Below are positions 51,705 to 62,602 of a DNA stretch of 64,000 nucleotides, piece by piece (the first letter of the stretch is position 1; each line of letters opens with the position of its first letter). Made by a program: the position numbers and the translations under genes. Origin of the DNA: Psoroptes ovis. Taxonomy: Eukaryota; Arthropoda; Arachnida; Sarcoptiformes; Psoroptidae. The stretch covers positions 744,001 through 808,000 of the forward strand of contig PQWQ01000016.1 in NCBI GenBank assembly GCA_002943765.1, read 5' to 3'. The notes under the pieces were generated by a model. That model made no database searches. It was given only the letters and a program-made list of their open reading frames with translations, and was not told where the DNA came from.

Positions 51705-51866
51705 TTAAAATTTATAATTGATCAAATTGATAAATTTCTCCAATGATTGTTGTTTGGTATGATAATCACTTTGTTGTAAATTGTTCATTATATCTGAATG
51801 ATATTTGACAGCATAAACAAATAATTCTTTCAATGCACAAACAGTATCAAATTGTCCTGAATGTTT
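51705..51866 (-). CDS. PlexA: Plexin exon 11: C terminus and stop
   Basis: Acceptor ATTTACATAG|AAA. It encodes KHSGQFDTVCALKELFVYAV and a C-terminal helix ending LINYKF, then TAA (51707-51705). This matches the usual plexin C-terminal helix in position and length; no PDZ-binding tail is evident. Confidence 0.9.
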   Translation of the reverse strand, partial: KHSGQFDTVCALKELFVYAVKYHSDIMNNLQQSDYHTKQQSLEKFINLINYKF

Positions 51867-54800
51867 CTATGTAAATATATTAAAATAGAATAAATAGATT
51901 AAAATTTGAAAATGTAAATAAATAATTAGATAATGGATTAATAATTTACCATATTTAAATTATGCATATGTGAATATAATGTTTGTTCAGTGACCGGTGG
52001 TAAATGATAAACATCTTGATAGAATTGCATCACTAAACGACGATAATTGACAATATCTTTGGCAAACAATAATTTACTTGATGGTGAATCCTTTCATTGA
52101 AAAAAAATATTGAAATTTATAATTAATTTTTATTCATTAAAATAAATAAATGAATAAATATTTACTTTGCCTAAACGATGATCAGATGATGAACATGAAT
52201 CCATTAATGTTTGTGCAATAACACTTAAATTTGAATCAATAGTCGGTGTTTTATTCACGTCGACAATAAAATTTGGATTTTTAATAAAATTAACCCAAAA
52301 TCTTAATGGTAAACAATTCGATTTCCATGCATGTACAACATCTGGATCGATTATATTATAAATCATTGCAGCTTCATCCAAAAGATCAAATATCCATTTT
52401 ATTGATACTAAACAAGATATGAGATTAATAATAATAATAATAATAATAATGATTATTGAAAAAATTGTTTTTCAAGAAATTTACAGAATAGTATTACATA
52501 CCGGGTAATGCATCATTAACGATAAGTATTGTATGGAAAAAATCATCAATAAATTTTTGTATGGTACCTTTGGTAGATAATAGTCGGGTGAGAAAAATTT
52601 CTGGTATTGCTTTGTGCATTAATATTGAACCAGATGATAAACTAGATGATTCTTTACTGCTGGTCAAATCATCGAATGTTGATGGCTTGACCAAATGCCA
52701 TAAACGATCATTATCAATATCGGTTACATATAAACCATTTGATAATGTATGACAATGATTATTTGTGATTATTGGTGAATTAGCCAGCAATGGATATATG
52801 GCCGATTTTTTACTACTGTTACTATTAGTTGTTGTCATATAAATGGTTGTAGAAGCATTATGTTGTTGCCTGGTTAGCATCGAATTTTTTGTAATCAGCA
52901 TAACCAATGACATATTTTTAACATTATAATGTTTTAAGGTGTTTAATCGTTGCCAACATGAACCATGATGATGTTCACGTTTAGATGTATGATCAATATC
53001 ATGTAATATAATATGATTACCACATTGATCACGATATTCCAGATCAAATTCATGTATCGAAAGCCGTAATGAATAAGGGGTATTTTTAAATATAATATCT
53101 AATATTTTTGATTTCACTTGATTTATTGTATCACAGTCATTTACACGTATATGATATTTTTCCAATGGTTTTTCCGGCTAATTTAAAATTAATTTTGAAA
53201 AATGAATAAAAAAGCGATTAATTTCAAATTTTCGATTAATTTCAATCAATCAGAAGGTTATACATACTTGAAATACTTGTAATATTAATTGTTCATAATT
53301 ACTATAATGTTCACGTAATAAACGTTCTTCTGACAATGAATATCTAGCATCATGTGTTATTATATCGATTGGTCCTTTTTCAATTTGATGTTTGATTGCC
53401 GAAAATAGCATGAACAATTGTGAACCAGCAAAATGTTTCATATAATCATACATTGTTAATGCTAACCAATTTGTAAGCATTTTTTCCACAACAGATTCAG
53501 TACGACGCAGCATTAATTGTGGATATTTTGATGTAACAGATTTTTCAACTAATTGTAATAATAATGTACGCAATATATCGGTAGCATATTCCATACGTTC
53601 CATCAATATGATCATTAATAAGGATGCTACATTAACCCTGTCGAGCCAAAAATAAATAAAATTCATGAAAATTAAATCACAATCAATTAAAATAATTAAT
53701 ATTAAAAATTTCAATACTCACCTATCACGTATATTGAATGTTGATGAATTTTCCAATGTGTTTATGAAACATATTAAAAATGATTTATTATAAATTAATT
53801 GTTCAAATTGTGCCATTGCCAATTCATAAATATTATATGCACATTGTGAATTATTATTATTATGAATTTGTCCATTCATCATCATTATTCCAGCCGTAGA
53901 TGATTGCCGTGGTTTCGATTGAAATAATGGATGATCATCGACACCAGGAAAAAATACTTTCATTACATACATTCGATGATCAAGAATTGGTACACCACAA
54001 TTTTCTAAATCATTACTTAAATCAGTCATATCGGTTTGTAATTCAGCAAATGCTTGTTTACATTCACTTCGAACACTATTCTCCAATGTATCCATTTGCA
54101 TTTGTATTCGTTTGTATTCACGTTCAGCTAACAATGATTTATGTCTCATGAATACAAATGATACCAATACAAATATAATCAAAATCAATGAGAATATTAT
54201 TATCAATCCAATTGTGACTAACGATAGTTCATAGCCTTTGTTTGAATCATAACGTAAATAACCAATTTCATAACGTAAATTATTACCAATTCGTACAACA
54301 ATTAATGGTAAATTAATAGCTGTACGTCTACCAATTTCATCGGTTGGCTCTGGTTGTCGTTCAGGTGGCATACAAACAATTTGATTCGATGCTAATGATG
54401 TTAAATTACATTGTTTGATACCGATTGTTACATTTATTTCTGATTCGCTTGTTGCTAAACGTAAATTTTCTCCTTCAATAACTAATGAATCACCTTTATA
54501 ATCTTTGATGCCTTCTTCGAATGAAAATGCTTTCGGATCCGGTACATAAATTAAATCTGAATGTATCGTTGAATAATTGACTGATAGATCACGTACGCTC
54601 ATTACCCAATCCATTATAAAACCAATACGAAAACTAATTTTATCAAATGATGAGACAGATTGATGATCATTCATAATGATATTATTATTGTTTATAGCAC
54701 TAGATGATGGCGCTGATATTGCTGATGATCTCAGTGATTGTGAATCGATTTGTTGTTCTCGATAAATAATATCGATCAATTCAGCATTGACCGGCGGTGA

Positions 54801-57800
54801 TGGACAAATCATTTGTGATGATGTAATCACATCACAAATAGTATCATTAATAAATGAACCATCAACACTGAAAATAGCTAATCTTGGTTGTTGTATTACA
54901 TCGAAATTAGTTCCAATTACAGTAACAGAACGGCCACCAGAAACATAACTTTTTAATGGATATATACGCATAATGGTCGGATCTGGTACATAACGAAATC
55001 GACTTGGCAATGTTAAAGTGGCATCATCAATTTTGATATGTAATTTATTCACTTCATAGTTGGCATATTTACTTGCAGTCGTACGACAACTAATTTGTGT
55101 TGATGACACAAGCATTTTATCAACAATACATGGATATTCGTCCAAATAAACTTGTAATGATGTACCAATACTAAGATTATTGCCGGTTATATAGATACGG
55201 GTGCCACCAGATTGTGGACCACTATTCGGTGATGCTGCCAATATTTCTGGAACGGCATAAAGAAATTTATCACGAGCCGTTGTAAAGCCAGCACGATTAC
55301 CAACAACAACATCAGCCCAAAAATGACTAGGCACTGGACTTGTGATACAAGTAAATTGTACTGATATTGTAAAATTTTGTATTTGACATGGATAACCACC
55401 AATTAAAACTTTGTCTTGTATTTCATCTATATTTACGCCTAAATTACTACCTTCAACAGTGACAATAGTACCACCTTGTATTGGTCCTGATAATGGATGT
55501 ATTAAATCGATACGTGGCGGTGGACATATCATTGAACGTTGTTCATTACATTGTTCTGAATGTATACATTGAGAATCACACCAAACACATTCATAAATTG
55601 GATTTAAATTTAAACAAATTGAACAATCAGTACGATCATTATGGCTTCCGAGATACAGGCATTTGTATAATGTTACTATTTGAATAATGGGACAAACAAT
55701 TAATAATAATTCAAAATAATAATTTATAATCACTTACTATTAATACGATCAATGAAATTTACTTTATTCCAAACAGCCGTAACGGTTGCAATTGATGTTG
55801 CATTTTCATTATCATACGAAAATTTAGTTGATGCACAAATAATATTACCATTGTGTATGCGAGCCGATACATATGTTTGTATGTGCTCGATATCGATCAA
55901 ACAACCAAATATTACATTATCGAAAGCTAAATTTTGTACCGGTAATGATATTTCTCGTGCAACACCATTAGGCAATATAATATTCATTATTTGTTTGGTT
56001 GTCAAATTAAAACTAGGACATTCATTTCGATATTTAATTACATTTATTTGATTATTATCATTGATCGGCTGTTTTGTTTGTAATAAATAAGCAGATTTAG
56101 GCACATGATGATCAGTATGATTATGAGATAGCTGGTGACCACACAAATGTCCTGATGATACGCAACGATTTTCTTTGAAACACCATTCACATGACCAACG
56201 ACTTTCAATACATCCAGTACAACTGTTTAGCATTAATTTTATTTAATCAATGAGAATAATTATTTACAAATGGAAAATTATGATACTTACGTTTCATAAA
56301 AACTACAATCATAAAATATGAATTTACGTTGAAGAAAATCGGTTCGTGTATCAGATGGTCTAATCGATAAATCAATGGATACAAAATCTTGTTGTTTAGA
56401 TAAACGTGGTCGCATTGATAATGGTGGTGATTGACAAATCAATCCATTCATCATTGGTTCAGCTTGTATCGGATCATTTGATCCGAATACACATTGATAA
56501 CTAACATTTTGTGGTAAACGTGGCAATTGATTAATAATTAATTTAACTTTATCCAATGAATTGATTGGCAAAAATTCCGGATAAATTGATTGAAATTCAA
56601 TACATTTAGATGAATCAACCGATAACCAACGTGATGATACTGATTGTGCTGTTGACGAAGCGGACGATGACGAAGATGTACGTTGATAATTTAAACAATT
56701 TGTACGTAATGTACAACTTTTTTGTAATGAACACCAACCACAATATGGATTACGTGAATTTAAACACGATCGGCAATTATTATAATGTGGACAATGTTCA
56801 ATTGCAACTTTGGCAATCTAAAGAAAAGATTTACGATAAATTAAATCAAAACAATTTGAATTAAATATTCGGCAAAATCATTGCATACACATACCACATA
56901 TGGTGATGCAACAAACAAATATTGGCCAGTATTATCAATAATCATATCAGCTAATATACGATTATTGTTTGGATCAATTTTTACTTGATCAAATTCTTCG
57001 GCTAAATATTCATTGGTTACCAATAATTTTTTCAATAAACCATTATGTGTACCAATAAACAATACATTATATATTGATCCAGATGTTACCTGTCCAATAA
57101 TCGATGTCAGTGTATGATGTGGAAACACTGCAATTGCTTGTCGTTGTATTGGTAAACTACCATTTATTTTCAATGTTTCCGAACAAAATGATACAATATT
57201 ATTGATACGCTATTAAAATTGAATCGTTTAATCAAAAATAAATTAAAGAAACAATGATAATAATTAATGAATTGAAATTAAATAAATTACATATTACCAA
57301 ATATATCGAATATAATATCATTTTATCTTTGTATTTATTTCACAAAACTTGTGAATCACATGTACAAAACTAATATTCATTTTATTTGTATACAAACACA
57401 CACACACACAGATAAAAATATATGCACAAATGCATATAAATATGATTAATGATTCACTTTTAAAAAAATAATATTTCATATTATTATATTTGAAATAATT
57501 AATCATTTATCATACACTCATATACACACTTTATAAACACTCACACACACATATCTAAATTGGTTGTCCGAAAAGTTTTACGCCGATTTTCAAATGTTTT
57601 TCAACGAATAAATCGCCGTAAAAACTTTTCGGACAATCAGCTATAATTTTTTTTTTTTGTATGAAAATTTTTAAAATTAAAAATTAATTTCATTTATTTT
57701 TGCTTACTATTAATAATAATAATAATAATTGATTTATAAATATATATTCATTTATACACATACATATTCAAGAGCATTTCAATAGCTCAATAGTATCTCT

Positions 57801-60356
57801 AAATCTATCGTGTCTATGAATGTAAATTAAATATATTAGGTTGTCCCATAAGTTCTTGCCGATTTTTCAATGATTTTCTACGATATAACCAGCAAGCAAC
57901 TTATGGGACAACCTAATATAAATAATGATAATGATGATGATGATTATGAAAATTAAATGATACATTCTCAACAATTTCACAATACTTGAACTATGAATTA
58001 TTAATCCAAAAAAAAAAAATTGTTCCAGTTGACAATTTTACACATTTGAATGAATATTTTTTTTTGATAAATTAAAAATTATCGAATACATATGACTGCA
58101 TTGAATGGGTTATAATTCATATTTTGGCTGTCAAAATGAATGATTTCACGATTATGAGTATGTGTGTGTGTGTATATTTGTGTGTAATGTGTGTATAATG
58201 GGGTGAAAATATACCGTGAAACATTCATTTGAATGCAGAATAAAATACAGCCAACAACTTTTCATCTTTTGTGAATTTCTATTTTTCAAAATTTATTCAC
58301 AATTAAATAACTCAACTGGAAATGAAAGGGTTAATTAAATATTTTTTGTTTCGTTTTGCCGTCAAATGAATTTGTGAAATTTTGTCTGGATACAATTAAT
58401 CATAGAAATTCTTTGAATAAAAAAAAAAATTAAATTAATAAACCCTTCAAAGCTTTGAATTTGATGCACGTGTTTGAGCAATATTTCTACTTTATCTAAA
58501 GGTTCAATGTGTGTGTGTGTGTGTGTGTGTATTTACAATTGATAAATCACTTGAAATGTTTGGAATTTTTCACTATTTTGATCTATGGTGTTTATTATTA
58601 TTATTATTCAGTTATTTGATAGATATTTTATTGTTTTTTTTGACATAAATAACACTTACCTTTGATGGACAATTAGGTATGTTGCCAGCAATATAATCCA
58701 TATTACGTGTTGTTATTGAACCATTATAACACATATGAATGTTTTGTGCAAATTTTTGTTCAATTTCTTGTAAGCTATAAATACATATAGCTGAACGTGT
58801 ATCTGGTGTGCTTGTGTGTTCGATTGCCATGGAAAAAACACCGACGAATAATTTTGAACGTAGTTTGACACGCATCGATTGTGCCAATTCTTCGCCAGCT
58901 TCAATTAATGATGCATCTTGTAACAATGAATATTGTTCACCATTTTTGCCAATACATTCGACAGTCACTTCAGCATATGTATTATATGTTGGATCTGATT
59001 GACAAACACGTGCTAAACGTGTATGATAGCCCCATTCTTCAAGTGCACGTAAATGTGAACGTTTTTGTACGATAGCAAAATAAACAAAATCTGGCGTAGA
59101 AAAGCCATAAATATAATTGACAAGAAAATAATCTTTCATATGAATTTCAATATCAACTTTTGCTGAATCGGTAAATGATTTTTCAATAATTGATAAATAT
59201 CGTTGACCAGATTCTAATGAACGTGATGAAATAGCTGGTACCATATCACGATATGGACCAAGACGAGAATCGGTGACAGCAACATAAAGTACTGGCTGTA
59301 TTTGATTTCCATTATAACGTGATGGTCCAACAAAGGCAAGTGTTGATGAATTTTCATCATTAGCAGCAATAGGCAACGGTATAAGCTCATCTGATTGAAT
59401 GATTAAACCTAAACGATGTTTGCGACAAGCACCTTGATGTACAGTACCACAAACTAATAATGAATTACTATGTTCATCAACGACTAGAACTTTATTAATA
59501 TTATTTCGTAATTGAATGCTCGATTCATCAACACCAGAACAATCGGTTGGTGAACATAGCGGAGAATCTGGTATTGGACCAGTACGAACCGATTCAATAA
59601 CGGATAATGATGAATTTAATTGAAATAGCCAATTAGTACCGCCAGCATATAGATTTGCTGAATGATCCATTGCTAAATGTGTTAAATTTATTGAATTATT
59701 ACCAGTTGTATACAGGGATACTATTTGTGATTGGCTAGTAAAATCTTAAAAAATTTTAAATTCAAAATAAATTAAAATAATTAATCAAATAAATCAATAC
59801 AAAATAAAACAATTTATTTACCTGTTTGACTGATTGATGATGAATAATTTTTCAATTGTTGTTGTAATTGATAATGTTGATCATCATTCATTGATAATGT
59901 TATATTAAACATTGATATCAATATCATCGATATTAACATTATCGATAGCTTTAAACAACAAAGGCACGATAATTTTCGATGATGTTTTATCGATAATAAT
60001 TTCATCGTATTATTACAATTATAATTTATAATTTCAATATTTTCAATATGATCACCATTATTATTATTTACATTTATAAATGATTGATGATGATCATCGT
60101 CATTGTCATTGGTGATGATGTATTTAAATTTTTTTCTTCTACGAAATCGATCATTTTGATATTGTCGATGGTGGCAATAATTATTATTATTATTATAATA
60201 AGCAAATTCAAAATCACAATTTAATATATTATTCATTCTATGTTTTCTATGTTTATCAATATCAATATCATCATCATCATCATTGTTATTATCCGGTAAT
60301 AATGATGGCCAATAATTATGATCCGAATCGATCGATTCATGATTATGGGTAAACAT
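51705..60356 (-). CDS. PlexA: Plexin (class A-like) semaphorin receptor gene, 11 coding exons
   Basis: Single-pass receptor for semaphorins. Exons, in coding order: 60356-59822, 59744-58660, 57209-56895, 56817-56291, 56222-55738, 55675-53722, 53637-53268, 53177-52502, 52407-52166, 52090-51950, 51866-51705. All introns are GT-AG and every junction phase agrees, giving 2163 codons plus TAA. Domains in order: signal peptide, Sema (about residues 190-645), PSI 1 (CGWC, about 654-690), PSI 2 (about 821-850), PSI 3 (about 990-1030), three or four IPT/TIG folds, transmembrane helix (about 1464-1492), coiled juxtamembrane, RasGAP N half with LRRTES, Rho-GTPase-binding domain, and RasGAP C half with KSNCLPLRFW. 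The juxtamembrane piece RSECKQAFAELQTDMTDL is what I know from class A rather than class B plexins, so the symbol is by family resemblance. The start is uncertain: an ATG at 60005 would place a signal peptide at the very N terminus (2046 residues) and may be the real start. Confidence 0.95.
51950..52090 (-). CDS. PlexA: Plexin exon 10
   Basis: A 47-codon exon. The acceptor is preceded by a long T run (TTTTTTTTCAATGAAAG|GAT) and the donor is AATATG|GTAAAT. It encodes DSPSSKLLFAKDIVNYRRLV followed by a YHLPPVTEQTLYSHM segment, the helical part after the GAP core. Confidence 0.92.
52166..52407 (-). CDS. PlexA: Plexin exon 9: second half of the RasGAP-like domain
   Basis: Acceptor CTTGTTTAG|TA makes Val with the G of exon 8; donor GGCAAA|GTAAAT, phase 0. 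It encodes SIKWIFDLLDEAA, HAWKSNCLPLRFWVNFIKNP and VIAQTLMDSCSSSDHRLGK, strongly conserved in all plexins. The LRFW arginine is the second GAP arginine motif. Confidence 0.96.
52502..53177 (-). CDS. PlexA: Plexin exon 8: Rho-GTPase-binding domain with a long low-complexity insert
   Basis: Acceptor AAATTAG|CCG; donor TTACCCG|GTATGT (phase 1). It starts PEKPLEKYHIRVNDCDTINQ, the ubiquitin-like RBD that splits the plexin GAP domain, includes the conserved LNTLKHYNVKNMSLVML area, then a Thr/Asn/Ser-rich insert (about 50 residues), and returns to conserved sequence with YVTDIDNDRLWHLVKPS, PEIFLTRLLSTKGTIQKF and DDFFHTIL. Confidence 0.94.
53268..53637 (-). CDS. PlexA: Plexin exon 7: N-terminal half of the RasGAP-like domain
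   Basis: Acceptor GGCTCGACAG|G completes an Arg codon; donor TTTCAA|GTATGT gives phase 0. It encodes VNVASLLMIILMERMEYATD, LMLRRTESVVEKMLTNW and EKGPIDIITHDARYSLSE, the conserved plexin GAP core. LRRTES contains the Arg pair known in plexins as one of the two GAP arginine motifs, so the catalytic half-site looks intact. Confidence 0.96.
53722..55675 (-). CDS. PlexA: Plexin exon 6: PSI 3, IPT domains, transmembrane helix, juxtamembrane segment
   Basis: Largest exon, 1954 nt; acceptor TCAAATAG|TAAC, donor GATAG|GTGAGT. PSI 3 (DCSICLNLNPIYECVWC) is followed by IPT/TIG folds opening at PRIDLIHPLSGPIQGGT, PEILAASPNSGPQSGGT and PTIMRIYPLKSYVSGG, plus a fourth, more divergent one. A Ser/Asn-rich insert (about 45 residues) lies between the third and fourth folds. 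A hydrophobic helix with LIIIFSLILIIFVLVSFVFM (about residues 1464-1492) crosses the membrane and is followed by basic MRHKSLLAEREYKR and the class-A-like coiled juxtamembrane stretch. PGVDDHPLF marks the start of the cytoplasmic GAP region. Confidence 0.95.
55738..56222 (-). CDS. PlexA: Plexin exon 5: PSI domain 2 and stalk segment
   Basis: Acceptor CTAAACAG|TTG completes a Thr codon split with exon 4; donor TTAATA|GTAAGT leaves phase 1. It begins with a second PSI module (TGCIESRWSCEWCFKENRC), then a His-rich insert and beta-strand-rich stalk. The start of the coding stretch matches the PSI 2 cysteines of other plexins. Confidence 0.92.
56291..56817 (-). CDS. PlexA: Plexin exon 4: PSI domain 1 and following linker/IPT-like segment
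   Basis: Acceptor TTTCTTTAG|ATT; donor GAAAC|GTAAGT (phase 2). It opens with IAKVAIEHCP and the PSI signature NPYCGWC within a cysteine pattern typical of plexin-semaphorin-integrin modules. A Ser-rich run (TSSSSSASS) and a cysteine-poor beta segment follow, probably the first interdomain piece of the plexin stalk. Confidence 0.93.
56895..57209 (-). CDS. PlexA: Plexin exon 3: end of the Sema domain
   Basis: Acceptor TTTTAATAG|CGT, donor TATGTG|GTATGT, 315 nt, phase 0 at both ends. It carries the last propeller blades, including a VLFIGTHNGLLKKLL strand pair and QYLFVASPYV just before the PSI region. This exon follows the only large intron (1450 bp). The Sema domain assembled from exons 2 and 3 has about the expected length, so no exon appears to be missing in that intron. 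Confidence 0.93.
57559..57637. mobile_element. Palindromic mariner-like MITE, copy 11, in plexin intron 2
   Basis: ATTGGTTGTCCGAAAAGTTT ... AAAACTTTTCGGACAATC. Both arms have TTTACG where most copies read TTTGCC, another paired change. Confidence 0.87.
57836..57916. mobile_element. Palindromic mariner-like MITE, copy 12, in plexin intron 2 (reference copy)
   Basis: 81 bp, TTAGGTTGTCCCATAAGTTC ... ACTTATGGGACAACCTAA, flanked by TA on each side. The element is little more than two inverted terminal repeats around a short core (ATGATTTTCTACGATATAA). The TTAGGTTGTCC end and TA duplication are typical of Tc1/mariner superfamily non-autonomous elements. No transposase is present in the window. Confidence 0.92.
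58509..58530. repeat. (GT)11 microsatellite in plexin intron 2
   Basis: Eleven GT units about 130 bp inside the donor side of intron 2. Confidence 0.95.
58660..59744 (-). CDS. PlexA: Plexin exon 2: most of the Sema beta-propeller
   Basis: Acceptor TTTTTTAAG|AT joins the single G left by exon 1 to make Asp; the donor AAAG|GTAAGT leaves phase 0. It encodes 361 residues of the Sema domain: early blades with NLYAGGTNWLFQL, the cysteine-rich SPLCSPTDCSG, a NKVLVVDEHS / LLVCGTVHQGACR stretch, and FVGPSRYNG. These are characteristic of the plexin Sema fold that binds semaphorin. No frame break was seen. Confidence 0.95.
59822..60356 (-). CDS. PlexA: Plexin exon 1: N-terminal extension and signal peptide
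   Basis: The exon ends CAAACAG|GTAAAT in phase 1. From the ATG at 60356 the first 117 residues are Asn/Asp/His-rich low complexity (NNNDDDDD, NNNNNY) with a basic patch (FRRRKKFK). From a second ATG at 60005 the sequence begins MKLLSIKHHRK and runs into a hydrophobic core (SIMLISMILISMF) ending near NITLS, a textbook signal peptide. I therefore think 60005 is the likelier start and the upstream part is 5' UTR that happens to be open, but the sequence alone does not settle it. An additional upstream non-coding exon cannot be excluded. Confidence 0.8.
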
Positions 60357-60754
60357 ATTTGAATTTATATTTATTTATTTATTTGTCTTGTTTATTTGTC
60401 TTGATCAAAAATTAAATCGGAAATTTTATTTGAAAATTTTTTCAAACGTTACGGCTTCAGTGAATTGCGCATATTTTATCCTAATGGGAAATGAATCAAT
60501 CAATTAAAAAAGCAAATAAATAATTAGTCAATTATCGATTAAATCGATTATCAAGTAGCTTTCTGTCAATTGGCAAATGTAAGATCTAAATGTAATGGCC
60601 TTAATAATTATTATGGGCTTGGAAATTTACAAATATTTCAATTAAATTTTTTTTTTTTTTTTGGGACCATTATAAAAATGATACATTTAATTATCTCGCA
60701 AATGTGATATATGCGATATGTATCAATATATTTCAATTTCAATATATGTATATA
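60357..60754. promoter_or_regulatory. Plexin upstream region
   Basis: AT-rich, with no TATA box or initiator I can place confidently. It contains a T-run near 60647-60662. The transcript 5' end and any leader exon cannot be set from sequence. Confidence 0.3.
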
Positions 60755-60836
60755 TTAGGGGTTGTCCCATAAGTTCTCGCCGTTTTTCCAATGATTTTCT
60801 ACGATAAAAACGACAAGAACTTTGCGGACAACTCAA
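60755..60836. mobile_element. Palindromic mariner-like MITE, copy 13 (arms of two subtypes)
   Basis: Left arm is the CCCATAAGTTC subtype, right arm the GAACTTTGCGGACAAC subtype, so its arms do not pair fully. It lies about 400 bp upstream of the plexin's most upstream ATG. Confidence 0.88.
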
Positions 60837-61370
60837 TATATTAATATTATCATTTGATTATCATTATTTGATCATCATTATCATTGGAAATCGTTGGGAA
60901 CCCAAAAAACAACCCTGGAAAAAAAGTTTCACCAAGTATTCTTTATGGGAGAGAATCACCGATTTCTTCTTTTTCTCCAAAAAAAAACTATCATTATCAC
61001 GATTCGTTTGCACACACACACATATATATTCACAGATATTTTAGAAAATTTAAATGATTCCAAATGATCGAAGAAGAAGAAGAAGCAAAAAAGCACCCAA
61101 AAAAAAAGTACCAAAAGTGATAATAATGATGTCGTCGTCGTCGTTGATGATGATGATGATGATGGCGTATCACATCCTTTTGATGATAATAGTGTATTTA
61201 TTGGGTATAAGGCTATAAGGCTATGTGTTTTGGGTGATGAACGAAATAAATTTTTGAATCAGGAACTTTTATCAAATTATTTCTCGAAAAAAAATGAGAT
61301 AATGATGCCATTTAGATGCCATCATCACATCACATTGCATACATTGATTGAGAGGGTGAAATTGCATTTA

Positions 61371-61451
61371 TTAGGTTGTCCCATAAGTTTTGGCCGTTTT
61401 TTAAGTTTTTTTTTAATTTGAAAAACAGCAAGAACTTATGGGACAACCCAA
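61371..61451. mobile_element. Palindromic mariner-like MITE, copy 14
   Basis: TTAGGTTGTCCCATAAGTTT ... AACTTATGGGACAACCCAA with an A/T-rich core. CCATAAG subtype. Confidence 0.9.
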
Positions 61452-61920
61452 TAAAAAAAAAGAATACAACTTTTTCCATTTAAAATTTTAAGCAAATATA
61501 TCTATATATCTATACCCCTTTATCGATATTTATGAATGTTTTTTTAGGATACCCCTTATTCATTCGCTTGGTTTTTCACTGGTTGTTACACCATAACACA
61601 GCTTAGATTGAACATTTGACAATAATGATCTTGAGGACTCCAACACACACATTGTGATTCAATTTCAATGGCAAACAACGAAAGGATTGAATCATTATTT
61701 TCAAATGTTATGAAATTTGTCGTTGTTTTTCGTTTTTTCAAATTTTTCAAAAAAAAAACAATACGTTGCGTGCAATGAATCGAATTGCATGTTAATCATA
61801 TTTCAATTTATATTTATGCAATGGTTGTTGTGTATGAATTATACACGCACACACACACACATTCAGTCATTTTTAATAGAAATTTGTCAAAGATGATTAG
61901 TATTTCAAATGATTGAAATA

Positions 61921-62002
61921 TTAGGTTGTCCCATAAGTTCTTGCCGTTTTTCAAATATGAAAAAAAATGTAAAAAACAACAAGAACTTATGGGACAACCT
62001 AA
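61921..62002. mobile_element. Palindromic mariner-like MITE, copy 15
   Basis: 82 bp between TA dinucleotides, TTAGGTTGTCCCATAAGTTC ... AACTTATGGGACAACCTAA. Long perfect arms, so a young copy. Confidence 0.92.
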
Positions 62003-62520
62003 TACGAATTTTTTTGCCCCTTTAATTTTCTACCTTTGAATTAACAGTGATTTTCAAAAAAAAAAAAAAAAAAAAATGAAAATCATCAAAATGACAATCA
62101 TTTGTCATTTTGTCATTTGATTATTTTCATGTTTTGCTTGCTTCAAATAATAATAATGATAACGATAATGATAATGATAATGATAATTAATTTTCATCAT
62201 TATCATCAACGGTATTCAATTATCAACGGGATTATTGTTGTTTTACTACATGTTTTGATACATATTTTTGTTTCAATTTGTATATTTTCATTTTTGGGAT
62301 TTTGTATCGTTAATATATTCGTAGTAATGAAAACTATATCTTTCAGAATGATTCGGTTCGGTACAAGATTTGTTCAGTTGTAAAAAAAATCAATTAAATA
62401 TCTGCACTTTTTTTCTAAGGGTGAAAACTTTTCCATGATAACTGATTGCAAATGATATATATGCTCCAAAATTATCCAGGATATCCAAATGTATGGATAA
62501 ATAATTATTTGGGAATAATA

Positions 62521-62602
62521 TTGGGTTGTCCCATAAGTTCTTGCCGTTTTTTGAATAGAAAAAAATTTAAAAAACGGCAAAAACTTATGGGACAACCCAA
62601 TA
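62521..62602. mobile_element. Palindromic mariner-like MITE, copy 16, in a palindromic target
   Basis: TTGGGTTGTCCCATAAGTTC ... AACTTATGGGACAACCCAA with TA at 62519-62520 and 62603-62604. The flanks GGGAATAA and TTATTCCC are themselves inverted, so the palindrome continues past the element ends. Confidence 0.92.

Larger units (their letters stand above)
57210..58659 (-). other. Large intron 2 of the plexin gene
   Basis: It is 1450 bp, while the other nine introns are 62-94 bp. It holds two palindromic MITE copies (57559-57637 and 57836-57916), a GT microsatellite near 58509-58530, CA runs near 57400 and 57540, and poly(A/T) stretches. No coding exon of either strand was recognised in it. Confidence 0.85.
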
